DNA from: Methylococcaceae bacterium | GTDB lineage: Bacteria; Pseudomonadota; Gammaproteobacteria; Methylococcales; Methylomonadaceae | Direction: 5' to 3' | Length of the DNA stretch: 64,000 bases | Assembly (NCBI GenBank): GCA_030693065.1 | Contig: JAUYBL010000034.1 | Location: forward strand, 29,285 to 93,284 | Part shown: piece after piece, positions 46,092 to 54,317 of the stretch | Layout: the number at the start of each line of letters is the position of its first letter | Numbering within the stretch: the stretch's first letter is position 1 | Made by a program: the position numbers and the translations under genes | The notes under the pieces: model-generated | What the model was told of the DNA's origin: nothing | The model's input: the letters and a program-made list of their open reading frames with translations, nothing else | The model's database searches: none

Positions 46092-46449
46092 TGGATAGCC
46101 CCGGAATGCCGTCCGGCAGCGTGATGCGTAAACGCCGGTTGATTGTTTCTAATTCCTCCGGTTTCATGGCTGTATTGGCATCGCACAAGCGCCAGAATTG
46201 CTCCGGATCGCCCAAATAGGCGGCGGTAATATTATCTAGCCGCTCGCCTTGAGTGACCACATGCTCCTGCAACAAAGCCAAGCGTTCCGGCGGGGGTAAA
46301 AAACGCCGCCGGATATAGACAATCTTGCTGCCGTCTGCCGCTTCCAACACCGCCGTTTCAATGCCGTGATAACGGCTATTGGGCGGAAACAATGTTGCCT
46401 GTAAACCTGCGGGTTGTAGCAATGCTTGTAAAGCTTGATTCGCGTCCAT
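46084..46449 (-). CDS. LysM-containing tail assembly protein
   Basis: A 121-residue protein. The C-terminal half (EHVVTQGERLDNITAAYLGD followed by PEQFWRLCDAN) is a LysM-like fold of the tail-protein-X type. The N-terminal half has SRYHGIETAVLEAADG and YIRRRFLPPPE. In eCIS and Myoviridae such proteins bridge tube initiator and hub. The start overlaps the previous stop by one base (TAATG) and the end overlaps the hub gene. No signal peptide, so the LysM is structural. Confidence 0.8.
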   Translation of the reverse strand: MDANQALQALLQPAGLQATLFPPNSRYHGIETAVLEAADGSKIVYIRRRFLPPPERLALLQEHVVTQGERLDNITAAYLGDPEQFWRLCDANTAMKPEELETINRRLRITLPDGIPGLSNA

Positions 46450-47102
46450 TAGGGAATGCCTCCAATGCCAAAGGAACTAAACGTGCCTGCCGTCAAACGC
46501 TGCGCAAACTGCTCTTTTTGCTGCAGATAGCTCATGAACAAACTGCCGCCTTTATGATTAAAGTTAAGGTCATCGACATTCAATACCCGCAAACTCAGGC
46601 TGACCTTGGCGCGGATGGGATTGAGCGCGACATCAAACGCTTCTTCGGTAATACTGAAATCGGTAATGCGCACCGGCAAAATGCGATTTTTGCTCCACAC
46701 AAACAAAGCAAGCGGCGTTTCCATCGGCACAATTTCCAGCTTGCCACTGCCTGCCAGCGCATTGTTTTTTTGCAGCTGGTCGTAGCTGGGATAAACGATA
46801 GTCTCCAGCGCGGCTAATTGCGGATGAAGACCCAATTGCGTCGATTGCGTCTCCCCGGTGCCTAGCTGATCGGTTGCATCGATCTCAACATCCAACTTAA
46901 TCGTCTCGGTCGGTGGGCCTTTTAAGCGCAACGCTTCCGAACGATCACTGCTATCCGCCCCCACCCCCTTAATTTGCAAAGTCCGGGTCAACGTATCGGG
47001 ATTGTATTGCAAAGAAATAATGCGCTTAACCGCCGAGGTCACCGGGTCTATCAGCACAATGCCGCCTTTGAGCAATTTGGGTGAATTTGGGAAAGTGGTC
47101 AT
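46449..47102 (-). CDS. CIS tube-initiator protein (Afp7/gp53-like)
   Basis: A 217-residue protein beginning MTTFPNSPKLLKGGIVLIDP, then ISLQYNPDTLTRTLQIKG and SLSLRVLNVDDL. This is the contractile-injection-system tube/initiator family (Afp7-like), where the QYNPxT segment is characteristic. It would sit on top of the hub and start tube polymerisation. It lies 12 bases after the CHAP gene and overlaps the LysM protein by one base; in related clusters these two parts can be fused. Confidence 0.85.
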   Translation of the reverse strand: MTTFPNSPKLLKGGIVLIDPVTSAVKRIISLQYNPDTLTRTLQIKGVGADSSDRSEALRLKGPPTETIKLDVEIDATDQLGTGETQSTQLGLHPQLAALETIVYPSYDQLQKNNALAGSGKLEIVPMETPLALFVWSKNRILPVRITDFSITEEAFDVALNPIRAKVSLSLRVLNVDDLNFNHKGGSLFMSYLQQKEQFAQRLTAGTFSSFGIGGIP

Positions 47103-47114
47103 GGTTTATATCCT

Positions 47115-47876
47115 TCAGGCATCAGGCACTTGGCCGAATCCCAGTAATTTGTCCATACGACTGAACACATAACTAAAACCCTGTACATTCGGGCTCTTGT
47201 TACCCTCAATGGTGTACAAAAATCCATCGCGCACTTGGTGAACCAAACCGATATGACCCTTGCCGCTGCTAGGCTGATCGCGCCACCAAACCACCACATC
47301 ACCAGGCTGAGGCAAATAACCACTGGCCGGTTTATGCGCCCAGCCGCGTTTTTGAAACTCTCGCAAAATATTGCGTGCGCCCAAGGTATAAGGAAACGGA
47401 CAGCCCGCAGGATGCTGCGCAAAACAATAACTGACAAAACCCGCGCACCAAGGGTTACCCTCCGGCACAATGCCATGCAGATATTTCTTCACAAAAGGCC
47501 CGCGGTTATTACCGCCAACTTCACCCGCCCCCGCATTTAACTCATTAATCGCTGTTCGTAATGCCGCTCGACCGCGATGACTACCACCCAAGGCAACATC
47601 CGGCAGCTTAAGATAATCAACCGCGCTATGCGTTTGAATAATAGGCTTGGGGTTATGCAAGCTCCACCACGTTAACTCCCCCACCTTGCCATCGACAGTT
47701 AACGGCTGCCCCTGCTTATCCAGGTTCTGCGCCTGAAACGCCCGCACCGCGCGGTAGGTTTCAGTATTGAAAATGCCGTTGACCTCTTCGTCAGTCAAAA
47801 AGCCCTTGGTCATCAATAAGGTTTGCACCTCCTTGATTTCCGCACCTTGATCACCTTTTTTTAATAGTCTGGGCAT
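47115..47876 (-). CDS. Peptidoglycan-binding CHAP hydrolase of the eCIS locus
   Basis: A 253-residue protein. Residues about 8-70 form a PG-binding-1 domain (KGDQGAEIKEVQTLLMTKGF). Residues about 95-250 form a CHAP/NlpC-P60-like cysteine amidase with C144 in GNPWCAGFVSYCF and H208 in GKGHIGLVHQV as catalytic pair. There is no signal peptide. It sits between the payloads and the tube initiator, so it may be a cell-wall-cutting part of the particle, a release enzyme, or a fourth payload. ATG at 47876 has AGGAGA eight bases upstream; an upstream in-frame start at 47906 is weaker. Confidence 0.85.
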   Translation of the reverse strand: MPRLLKKGDQGAEIKEVQTLLMTKGFLTDEEVNGIFNTETYRAVRAFQAQNLDKQGQPLTVDGKVGELTWWSLHNPKPIIQTHSAVDYLKLPDVALGGSHRGRAALRTAINELNAGAGEVGGNNRGPFVKKYLHGIVPEGNPWCAGFVSYCFAQHPAGCPFPYTLGARNILREFQKRGWAHKPASGYLPQPGDVVVWWRDQPSSGKGHIGLVHQVRDGFLYTIEGNKSPNVQGFSYVFSRMDKLLGFGQVPDA

Positions 47877-47883
47877 TTTATGT

Positions 47884-47965
47884 CTCCTGCGCAGGGTGCG
47901 TTGCACCCACCGTTTTTGTTGTTGTTATCTGTTAGCGCATGAAATGCACCCAACCTGCATGCGCT
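47884..47965. repeat. REP-like palindromes downstream of payload 1
   Basis: The string gcagggtgcgttgcacccacc is a short palindrome of the ggtgcgt family. Bases 47934-47965 contain an inverted repeat agcgcatg / catgcgct. They occupy the 160-base gap between the CHAP gene and payload 1 and resemble the element at 51947-51967. Confidence 0.6.
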
Positions 47966-48038
47966 GAAGCATTCCTCTGGTCGCCAGCGGCTTTGCCAAT
48001 CATGGTGACGCTCCCTAGGCGATACCGTATCGATGCAG

Positions 48039-50147
48039 TTAATTTTCACCACTCAGCTCCTTTAGTTTCTTTTCGCCAACATAGGTTTTGATCTGCGCCC
48101 ACATTTCATCCATAGCGGCATCCGCTTTATCGAGTGAGGCCACCGCGTCGCTATAGCGCTTGTCTTTTATAGATTGCGAAGCGGAGACTATGTGTGCTTT
48201 GGCATCGTAGACGCGGATGGGATTAATGTTGTCCCCAGCGCGCTCGCGCAATTTGCGACCCAGCCACCCCTCTTTGGCCATAAGCTCCGCCAAACCCTGG
48301 AGTTCACGTTGCTTGGTGCGCGCTTCATCGCGGCGGAAGATCAAGGCTGTCTCATCAGTAATCGACGCTTGCGCCTCGGTAGGCCCAACATAGCTACGCG
48401 AGAAAGAGGCCGTCTGACCAGACGCGCGCAGTGAACCTGGCTGGCCACCATCGTGGCCGCCGCTGCTCCAGTGAATACCTTCAAAAATCAACACCGAGCT
48501 GCCGGTATTTTGCGTGTACTCGACGTATACCACTACACCTCGCCCAGTCCTGGTAACCTCTTCCTGAATGCGCGGATAGGCTTCTGCCCAAGCGGCATCA
48601 GCCCGCTCGCGCTGATATTTGTCTGCGAAATAAGTAAGTATCGCCAATACTCCCTGCACCACGAGAATCGCGCCATTGCCTTTTGCTTGGGCCTTGGCAT
48701 TAGCATCTTCAGCAAAATTGCCAGGCCGCGAGAATGCACCAACGGGCGCGGTAAAACGCTGCCTCTCACCGCCGCCGGTGGTTACCGCCGAATTGGAAGA
48801 AGCCGGTGGTTTAGCCGCTATAGGTACAGGCGACCCCACCTTGGCGGCTGGCGGCTTGTTATTAACTGTCCCCGTCAGCGAAGGTGCATTGGCCGTTGGT
48901 GCACCCGGTGGGCCGACAGATTTGAGCGGAGTCGAAACACTAGCAGAAGGAGCTTTAGGCGAAGCCGTAGGCTTGCTGGCTGCGGGCTCTTTAGGTGCAT
49001 TCTGGGGAGCTGCCCTGGCAGGCGGTGGGCTGGGTTTGATGTCCGGCTCAGTCGGCAACACCGAGCCAGCGGCCGGAGCTCCCCCTGGCGGTGGTGTTTT
49101 CAAACCACGATACATATTGGTGGATACAGGATCTACCACTCTCAATTCCGATCCTTTATGCAAACCGGTATTGATCTTGGGTGTCTCGCGAGCCAATGGT
49201 TCGCCCGTTTTTGAGCTGGCCAAAGGCACTTCCGGCCCGCCTTTTGAAGGTTGCAGTGGATTATAGGGGTAGGTACTTCTATCGCAGGTTTGGCAGGGCT
49301 CCTTTTCCACTAACAGCACCCCTTTCTGGTAGCCCATCTCATTCATTTTGGCCACGGCTTTGCCTTCGATATGGGCGTAAAACCGGCCCGGTCCGCCGCT
49401 AATAAATTCGTACTCTTTACCATCCGGTGTATACAATACGCCGACGATACGCGTGCCATCCGCATTTTGATTTAATCGCGCTTGCTCTAACCGCGCTTGC
49501 TGTTGGGGAGTGAAGTTGCTTTTGGGTGCCTTAGGATCCGGTGCCCGCGCGATAATCTTGCCGACGGAACCGCTCTGTTGCACCACATGCGCCAACTCAT
49601 GCGCAATCAACCTTCGGCCCTCTTGTGTTGCAGGCGAAAAGCTACCCTCTCCAAACACAACATTGTTACCTGCCGCGTAGGCTCTAGCATTAACATCCCG
49701 AGCCGATTGCTCAGCTGCTCCACCAGAATGCACTCGTACTTGGGAAAAATTGTGACCAAATCTCTGCTCCATGTCCTCCCGAAGCACCGGTTCCAATGGC
49801 CTGCCAGAGCCAGCAAGAACTCGGTCTACGCTGTATGGGGCTGTATCCTCGCCTACCGACGTTTGCCTTGCATAACGCTGAAGGCGCAGTGGCGCGCGGC
49901 TAACCGAGGAATTCGTCGGCGCTGCCATCACCTGCTCGGCAACTCTGTCTGCCTCCAGTTCCAATGGGTCGTTACTTGCACCAATGGTAAGTTTGCGTTG
50001 TAAGCCGTTTTTTTTCTTTGCACATTCCATACACTCCCCACCTGCAAGAGTGTAATTGCCGCAGGCGCATTTGCGTTGCAGCAAGCCTTGTGCAGTCGCC
50101 AAGGTGCTGGTGATTTGGGCTTGTTGAGCAACGGTGGTTTTATTCAC
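48039..50147 (-). CDS. DUF4157 payload 1 with SCP1.201/DddA-like deaminase module
   Basis: A 702-residue non-secreted payload. GTG at 50147 was chosen because it restores the leader shared with the two sister genes (NKTTVAQQ) and has GGAG nine bases upstream. Residues 27-42 hold the CxC-x9-CxxC motif, and about 105-195 is DUF4157 with HELAH (183-187). Residues about 225-340 carry HIEGKAVAKMNEMGY (H259, E261) and EPCQTC (C285, C288). An HxE and PCxxC at this spacing is the zinc and proton-shuttle signature of cytidine-deaminase-fold toxins of the SCP1.201/DddA type, acting on nucleic acid. A Pro/Ala-rich linker (about 345-480) leads to an unrecognised C-terminal domain with GRGVVVYVEYTQNTGSS. 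No immunity gene is adjacent. Confidence 0.75.
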   Translation of the reverse strand: MNKTTVAQQAQITSTLATAQGLLQRKCACGNYTLAGGECMECAKKKNGLQRKLTIGASNDPLELEADRVAEQVMAAPTNSSVSRAPLRLQRYARQTSVGEDTAPYSVDRVLAGSGRPLEPVLREDMEQRFGHNFSQVRVHSGGAAEQSARDVNARAYAAGNNVVFGEGSFSPATQEGRRLIAHELAHVVQQSGSVGKIIARAPDPKAPKSNFTPQQQARLEQARLNQNADGTRIVGVLYTPDGKEYEFISGGPGRFYAHIEGKAVAKMNEMGYQKGVLLVEKEPCQTCDRSTYPYNPLQPSKGGPEVPLASSKTGEPLARETPKINTGLHKGSELRVVDPVSTNMYRGLKTPPPGGAPAAGSVLPTEPDIKPSPPPARAAPQNAPKEPAASKPTASPKAPSASVSTPLKSVGPPGAPTANAPSLTGTVNNKPPAAKVGSPVPIAAKPPASSNSAVTTGGGERQRFTAPVGAFSRPGNFAEDANAKAQAKGNGAILVVQGVLAILTYFADKYQRERADAAWAEAYPRIQEEVTRTGRGVVVYVEYTQNTGSSVLIFEGIHWSSGGHDGGQPGSLRASGQTASFSRSYVGPTEAQASITDETALIFRRDEARTKQRELQGLAELMAKEGWLGRKLRERAGDNINPIRVYDAKAHIVSASQSIKDKRYSDAVASLDKADAAMDEMWAQIKTYVGEKKLKELSGEN

Positions 50148-50277
50148 GGTCAATATCTCCATATACAGATTGGACGATTGGCTTGTTCTGCTGATTTCGT
50201 TCAAAAATGCTCATAATTCTCGCCATTCCCTTTCATAAATTACCGTTGTTTGGCGCATAGACTGCACCCTATCTGGC

Positions 50278-51585
50278 TTACGCATTGGAGTAGATAGCCA
50301 ATTGTTGAGCGGCCGTCAGGTCATTGCCAGTAGCCGTATTCGTAGGATTCATCAAATTATTCGTGTCTGCGGGATGGTCGCCTGAGTTAATGAGGATATG
50401 CCCGAGTTCGTGCGCAAGAGAGCGACTCGCGCCCGTATTGGAAACTGTTGCCATGCCGCTAAGCGGTGCCGCTGTACCCGTTGCACAATAGGGCGGATAG
50501 CTGTCGGCGCGGCTGCCGCTAGAAATTGAGTCAACGTAGAAAGCACGTAGCCTGCTGCTCAATTTGAATTTACTGGCTGCGCCGCCCCATGTATCCAGTT
50601 CTTCTTTTGTTGCGGTTCCGCATGTGCCAGTCGAAATAGTGGTATCGCCACCTATCCACGTATCAGAATCTACAGCGGTCGCAGTCTCATTTTTAACCAA
50701 ATTAAACTGCACACTCGCCGGTTTAAAAACCGTGTTAGCGAAAGCTACATCAGCTGCAGGATCACGCTTTGCCCCGCGCAACTTAACCGCATCAATATTC
50801 ACTGTCTTAGGAGAGGAAGCCTTTGACTTTCCAGTTAATCCCCCTATCAATCCGCCGGCAATACCCCCGACACCAGCTCCTACTGCTGCACCAACCGGTC
50901 CACCAATAAGTCCACCAATCACAGCGCCTCCAACTCCACCAATTAATGCCCCAGCACCAGCTCTTCCCCAATCCCAACTTCTCTGAATCATTTTTGCTGA
51001 AATTCCATTGCCCTGTTGCACCACATGCGTCAGTTCATGGGCAATCAAGCGGCGTCCCTCATGCACTCCCGGAGCAAACTGCCCCGACCCAAACACAACA
51101 TTATTCCCCACCGTGTAGGCATGGGCATTCACATCCCGCGCCGATTGTTCGGCAGCGCTGCCGGTATGCAGCCGTACTTGCGAAAAGTTGTGACCGAAAC
51201 GGTGCTCCATGTCTTGCCTTAGCCCTGGTTCGAGCGGCCTACCTGAACCGGTAAGCACATGACCAACACTAGCGGGCGCTGCCTCTAAACCTTCAGATAC
51301 CTGCCCCGCGTAGCGTTGAATAGTCACTGGGGCGCGGCTGGTGGTGGCTGAATGTAACGGTGCTGCCATCACCTGATCGGCAACTCGATCTGCTTCCTGT
51401 TCCAGCGGATCATTACTCGCGCCGATAGTCAGCTTGCGCTGTAAAACTGTCTTCTTCGCACATTCCGCACACTCGCCGCCTGCAACCGTGTGATTGCCGC
51501 ACGCACACTTGCGCTGAAGCATGCTTTGCACAGGCGGCAAAAAACTTGCCGTTTTAGGTTGTTGGGCGACGTTGGTTTTATTCAT
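50278..51585 (-). CDS. DUF4157 payload 2 with glycine zipper and zincin protease
   Basis: A 435-residue payload. The leader (MNKTNVAQQ, with C27, C29, C39, C42) and DUF4157 (about 105-190, HELTH at 183-187) match the sister genes. Residues 208-252 are a glycine-zipper stretch (GALIGGVGGAVIGGLIGG), able to insert into membranes. The C-terminal domain (about 262-435) is a zincin metalloprotease with HELGH (392-396), a downstream His (H404, in SGDH) and a Met-turn-like NLMNP (410-414). The third zinc ligand lies at HExxHx7H spacing, not the metzincin HExxHxxGxxH. It follows payload 3 and precedes payload 1. Confidence 0.78.
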   Translation of the reverse strand: MNKTNVAQQPKTASFLPPVQSMLQRKCACGNHTVAGGECAECAKKTVLQRKLTIGASNDPLEQEADRVADQVMAAPLHSATTSRAPVTIQRYAGQVSEGLEAAPASVGHVLTGSGRPLEPGLRQDMEHRFGHNFSQVRLHTGSAAEQSARDVNAHAYTVGNNVVFGSGQFAPGVHEGRRLIAHELTHVVQQGNGISAKMIQRSWDWGRAGAGALIGGVGGAVIGGLIGGPVGAAVGAGVGGIAGGLIGGLTGKSKASSPKTVNIDAVKLRGAKRDPAADVAFANTVFKPASVQFNLVKNETATAVDSDTWIGGDTTISTGTCGTATKEELDTWGGAASKFKLSSRLRAFYVDSISSGSRADSYPPYCATGTAAPLSGMATVSNTGASRSLAHELGHILINSGDHPADTNNLMNPTNTATGNDLTAAQQLAIYSNA

Positions 51586-51658
51586 GACCGATGCCTTAAG
51601 CTACCTTTAACTAATTGTTTTTAAAAAAATCATCAAAAATCATTATGGGCTGTCGTAT

Positions 51659-51928
51659 TTAGCGTTGTTTGGTGATATAGCGTTTAATCATTGCCCAACG
51701 GATGCAAAACTCAACATCATCGGGTGGTCAGGTCCAAATACAGTGTAAAGGATCCGGCAGTACCCTCCCATGCACAATAGTGAAAGGATGCGTGGTTTGT
51801 GTAGCCTTAATCCCTTCGGGTAATGCATTACAAACCATTTCACCGCACAAAAACCTTTGCCGTCTGTAAGTCACCACCGTAAAGAAATAAGCCCCTCCTT
51901 GAGTATTCGCCATTCGATAATCTGACAT
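51659..51928 (-). pseudogene. Decayed REP-associated tyrosine transposase (RAYT)
   Basis: The frame starts MSDYRMANTQGGAYFFTVVT, then YRRQRFLC and a degraded middle, then LPDPLHCIWT, all as in Y1-type REP-associated transposases. At that point an in-frame TGA (51728-51730) replaces the expected Leu, after which PPDDVEFCIRWAMIKRYITK continues the family sequence to a TAA at 51659. The HUH motif is also damaged (usual PDHLHCIW is PDPLHCIW). The element is therefore inactive. It lies between payload genes 3 and 2. Confidence 0.8.
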
Positions 51929-51946
51929 CAATAATTCATTCAAAAA

Positions 51947-52145
51947 GTAGGGTGCGTTTTACGCACCTTGATGTCGGTTGTTGTTAAAAATTCGTGTATT
52001 AATTTCATCGCTCATCATATTTACCGTTTTGTGGGGCATAGAATGCAACAAACCTGTCTGCGCTCTACCCACCGCGGGCTTTGCTTCGGATAACGTCTGG
52101 GTCCGCTTACGGAAGCCTCATCCGCACTGCCTCGGATTCCTTCGC
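51947..52145. repeat. REP element and gene-free spacer before payload 3 end
   Basis: Bases 51947-51967 form a short perfect palindrome (ggtgcgt / acgcacc around ttt), beside the decayed RAYT gene. Bases about 52021-52060 (ttaccgttttgtggggcatag) resemble bases about 50236-50260 upstream of payload 1, an imperfect dispersed copy. No gene is seen in the rest of this spacer. Confidence 0.6.
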
Positions 52146-54317
52146 TCAGTGTGCCTTCTTGAGCGATGTGTCACGGTGGTAGACATAGATCGTCCCATCG
52201 CCCAGCACGATGAAGGCGGTTTTCAGATCGCGCAGCTTGGGATGCCGCGGACGGGGCTCACCCACGGCCAATTGCCCCGCCATCGCCTCGTACTGATCGA
52301 TGCCGGCGCGCACCTGTGCGTTTGTCAGCCTGGTCGTCGAACCATCGATAATCACCTGATCCGCTCCCTGTTGCGCCGCTGAGATCATTTGGGTCGTGAT
52401 GTTCCCGCGGGAATTCTTGACGTCCGTCGGTACGCCCCCCACTACCAGGTCGCCGCCTTTGTCATTCGCTCTGAAGTGCACGTCGTACCCTTCCGCTGCC
52501 AACCGAGCTGCCATCCGCGCCTCGGCTCGATCGTCGGCGTTGTTGCTTGTTTGTTTGAACTCGTACATGGTCTGGCCCGCCTTCGCCTCGCCCCGCTTGA
52601 TCATACCGGGGCGGACGGGATCGCTAGTGAGCTTGCCCGTCCCCTTTAATTGACTTGAGCTCAACAGTTTCTGCGGAGTTCCGGAACCCTGAGGTTGGCC
52701 GCCACCTTTTTCGTTTCCTGGTGATCGAACAGTGCCTCCCGGCTCGCCGGCATCACCTGCGCCCCCTCCACCGCCCTTTCCTCCGCCCGCCTTGCCAGTT
52801 CCTCGCGGAATCCTGAACCCCTGCAGCGACACCCGAAATCCTTCCACCACCGAATATGACGCGATGATGCTGGCAAACGCCGCGGTGGCTTTCACGAGAT
52901 CAAACAGGCTCTGGAGGTCCTTCACGGTGTGTCGCAGTCCGTTCTTGTATGAGATAAGGTTTGGCGTCAGCAGCTCGCTCGAATACAGGCGGCCGTCTTT
53001 GACTGGATAGATCAGCCCCGTCCCACTGCGCTTGTAATAGAAAAACTCGCGCAGGGCGAGCGCCTGGCCGCCATAGTAGAAGTTGCCCACCGCATCCAGC
53101 ATGAAGTACTCGGAGGTGCCGTTCTTGTACGTCACCACCATGGCACTGAAGCTGCTGTACTCCACGTTCTCCCAAGTCGTACCCGGGACGGCATAGGTAT
53201 CCACCTTGGCAATATTGTTGTCAAAATAGTTTGTGACGATTTGCTTGTCGGTGGTGATGTCGATGCAGGTGGATCTCTCGGGCTCTCCTTCATAGAGCAG
53301 TGGAAATTGCTTCTTGCCTGCATCACATCCCAATCCCTCGGTTTCTTCTTGCTCCCCAGCGCCCGGTATCCCGGGCTCGGCCAGCATTTCGGTCACCTGC
53401 TCGCCCTCGGCCGCCTCGCTGACCGCTCCGTTGATGGTTTGGAGATAGGCTCTCTTGGCGTCACCACTAAAGAACCGAATCTTCACGGTGATCTCGTGCT
53501 GATGTTCGGTGGTCAAGTTTCCGCTCTTCTGGATCTGAGCCTTGTCGTGCTGGCCCAGTTTCCACGCATACGCCTTGTCTTTATTCCTCTTGCTGTCGAG
53601 TCCGAGAAGTTCTTCCGCTTCCACTTGCGCATCTATCTGCTCGTCGAAGGAGGTAAAGGCGGCTTGCGCGGCCGTCACCAGGATCGCGTCGCGCTCTTCC
53701 GCAGTCCGCTTGGGTCTCCGATGCAGCGCATGCGCCGCCCCACACTGCTGGACCACGTGCGTGAGTTCATGCGCGATCAGGCGCCTCCCTTCCAGCGTCC
53801 CCGGCGCGAACCGACCCGCACCGAACACGATGCTGTTGCTTACCGTGTAGGCCTCTGCATTCACGCGTTCGGCCGACTGCTCCGCTGCTGCGCCGGTATG
53901 TACCCGCACCCGCGAGAAGTCATACCCGAAGCGCTGATCCATGTCCTGCCGCAACGCCGGCTCTAGTGGACTGCCAGAACTGGCAAGAACACGGTCTACG
54001 CTGGCGGGTGCGGTATCCGTACCTTCGGTCATTTGCCCCGCAAAGCGCTGAATACGTAATGGTGCGCGACTGGTTGTGGAATGTGTTGATGCCGCCATCA
54101 CCTGCTCCGCAACCCGATCCGCTTCCAACTCCAGTGGATCATTACTTGCCCCAATAGCCAGTTTGCGTTGTAACCCATTCTTTTTCTTGGCACATTCCGC
54201 GCACTCGCCGCCTGCAACCGTGTAATTGCCGCAAGCGCACTTGCGTTGTAACAGACCTTGCGGGGGCGGCAAAAAACTTGCCGTTTTAAGTTGTTGGGCA
54301 ACGGCGGTTTTATTCAC
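52146..54317 (-). CDS. DUF4157 payload 3 with PD-(D/E)XK-like nuclease tail
   Basis: A 723-residue payload beginning at a GTG (NKTAVAQQLKTASFLPPPQ), overlapping the 85-residue gene by 8 bases. The leader (C27, C29, C39, C42) and DUF4157 (HELTH 183-187) match its sisters. The middle region (about 200-500) is unrecognised, followed by a Gly-rich linker (GGGKGGGGGAGDAG). The last 145 residues carry E599, GGDLVV (D623) and TDVKNSRG (D632, K634), the E...D...DxK arrangement of PD-(D/E)XK nucleases as in CDI/polymorphic toxins. From roughly 53.95 kb to 52.07 kb the DNA is visibly richer in G+C than its neighbours, suggesting that this body was imported behind a resident leader. Confidence 0.75.
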   Translation of the reverse strand: MNKTAVAQQLKTASFLPPPQGLLQRKCACGNYTVAGGECAECAKKKNGLQRKLAIGASNDPLELEADRVAEQVMAASTHSTTSRAPLRIQRFAGQMTEGTDTAPASVDRVLASSGSPLEPALRQDMDQRFGYDFSRVRVHTGAAAEQSAERVNAEAYTVSNSIVFGAGRFAPGTLEGRRLIAHELTHVVQQCGAAHALHRRPKRTAEERDAILVTAAQAAFTSFDEQIDAQVEAEELLGLDSKRNKDKAYAWKLGQHDKAQIQKSGNLTTEHQHEITVKIRFFSGDAKRAYLQTINGAVSEAAEGEQVTEMLAEPGIPGAGEQEETEGLGCDAGKKQFPLLYEGEPERSTCIDITTDKQIVTNYFDNNIAKVDTYAVPGTTWENVEYSSFSAMVVTYKNGTSEYFMLDAVGNFYYGGQALALREFFYYKRSGTGLIYPVKDGRLYSSELLTPNLISYKNGLRHTVKDLQSLFDLVKATAAFASIIASYSVVEGFRVSLQGFRIPRGTGKAGGGKGGGGGAGDAGEPGGTVRSPGNEKGGGQPQGSGTPQKLLSSSQLKGTGKLTSDPVRPGMIKRGEAKAGQTMYEFKQTSNNADDRAEARMAARLAAEGYDVHFRANDKGGDLVVGGVPTDVKNSRGNITTQMISAAQQGADQVIIDGSTTRLTNAQVRAGIDQYEAMAGQLAVGEPRPRHPKLRDLKTAFIVLGDGTIYVYHRDTSLKKAH

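Noticed and set aside
48453..49214. 253-codon open frame on the plus strand opposite payload 1
   Set aside because: Arg/Ser-rich translation typical of an antisense shadow over Pro/Ala-rich coding DNA; payload 1 frame is clearly real.
50148..50204. Longer TTG or ATG starts for payload 1
   Set aside because: Only the GTG at 50147 gives the leader shared by the two sister payloads, and it has a well-spaced GGAG.
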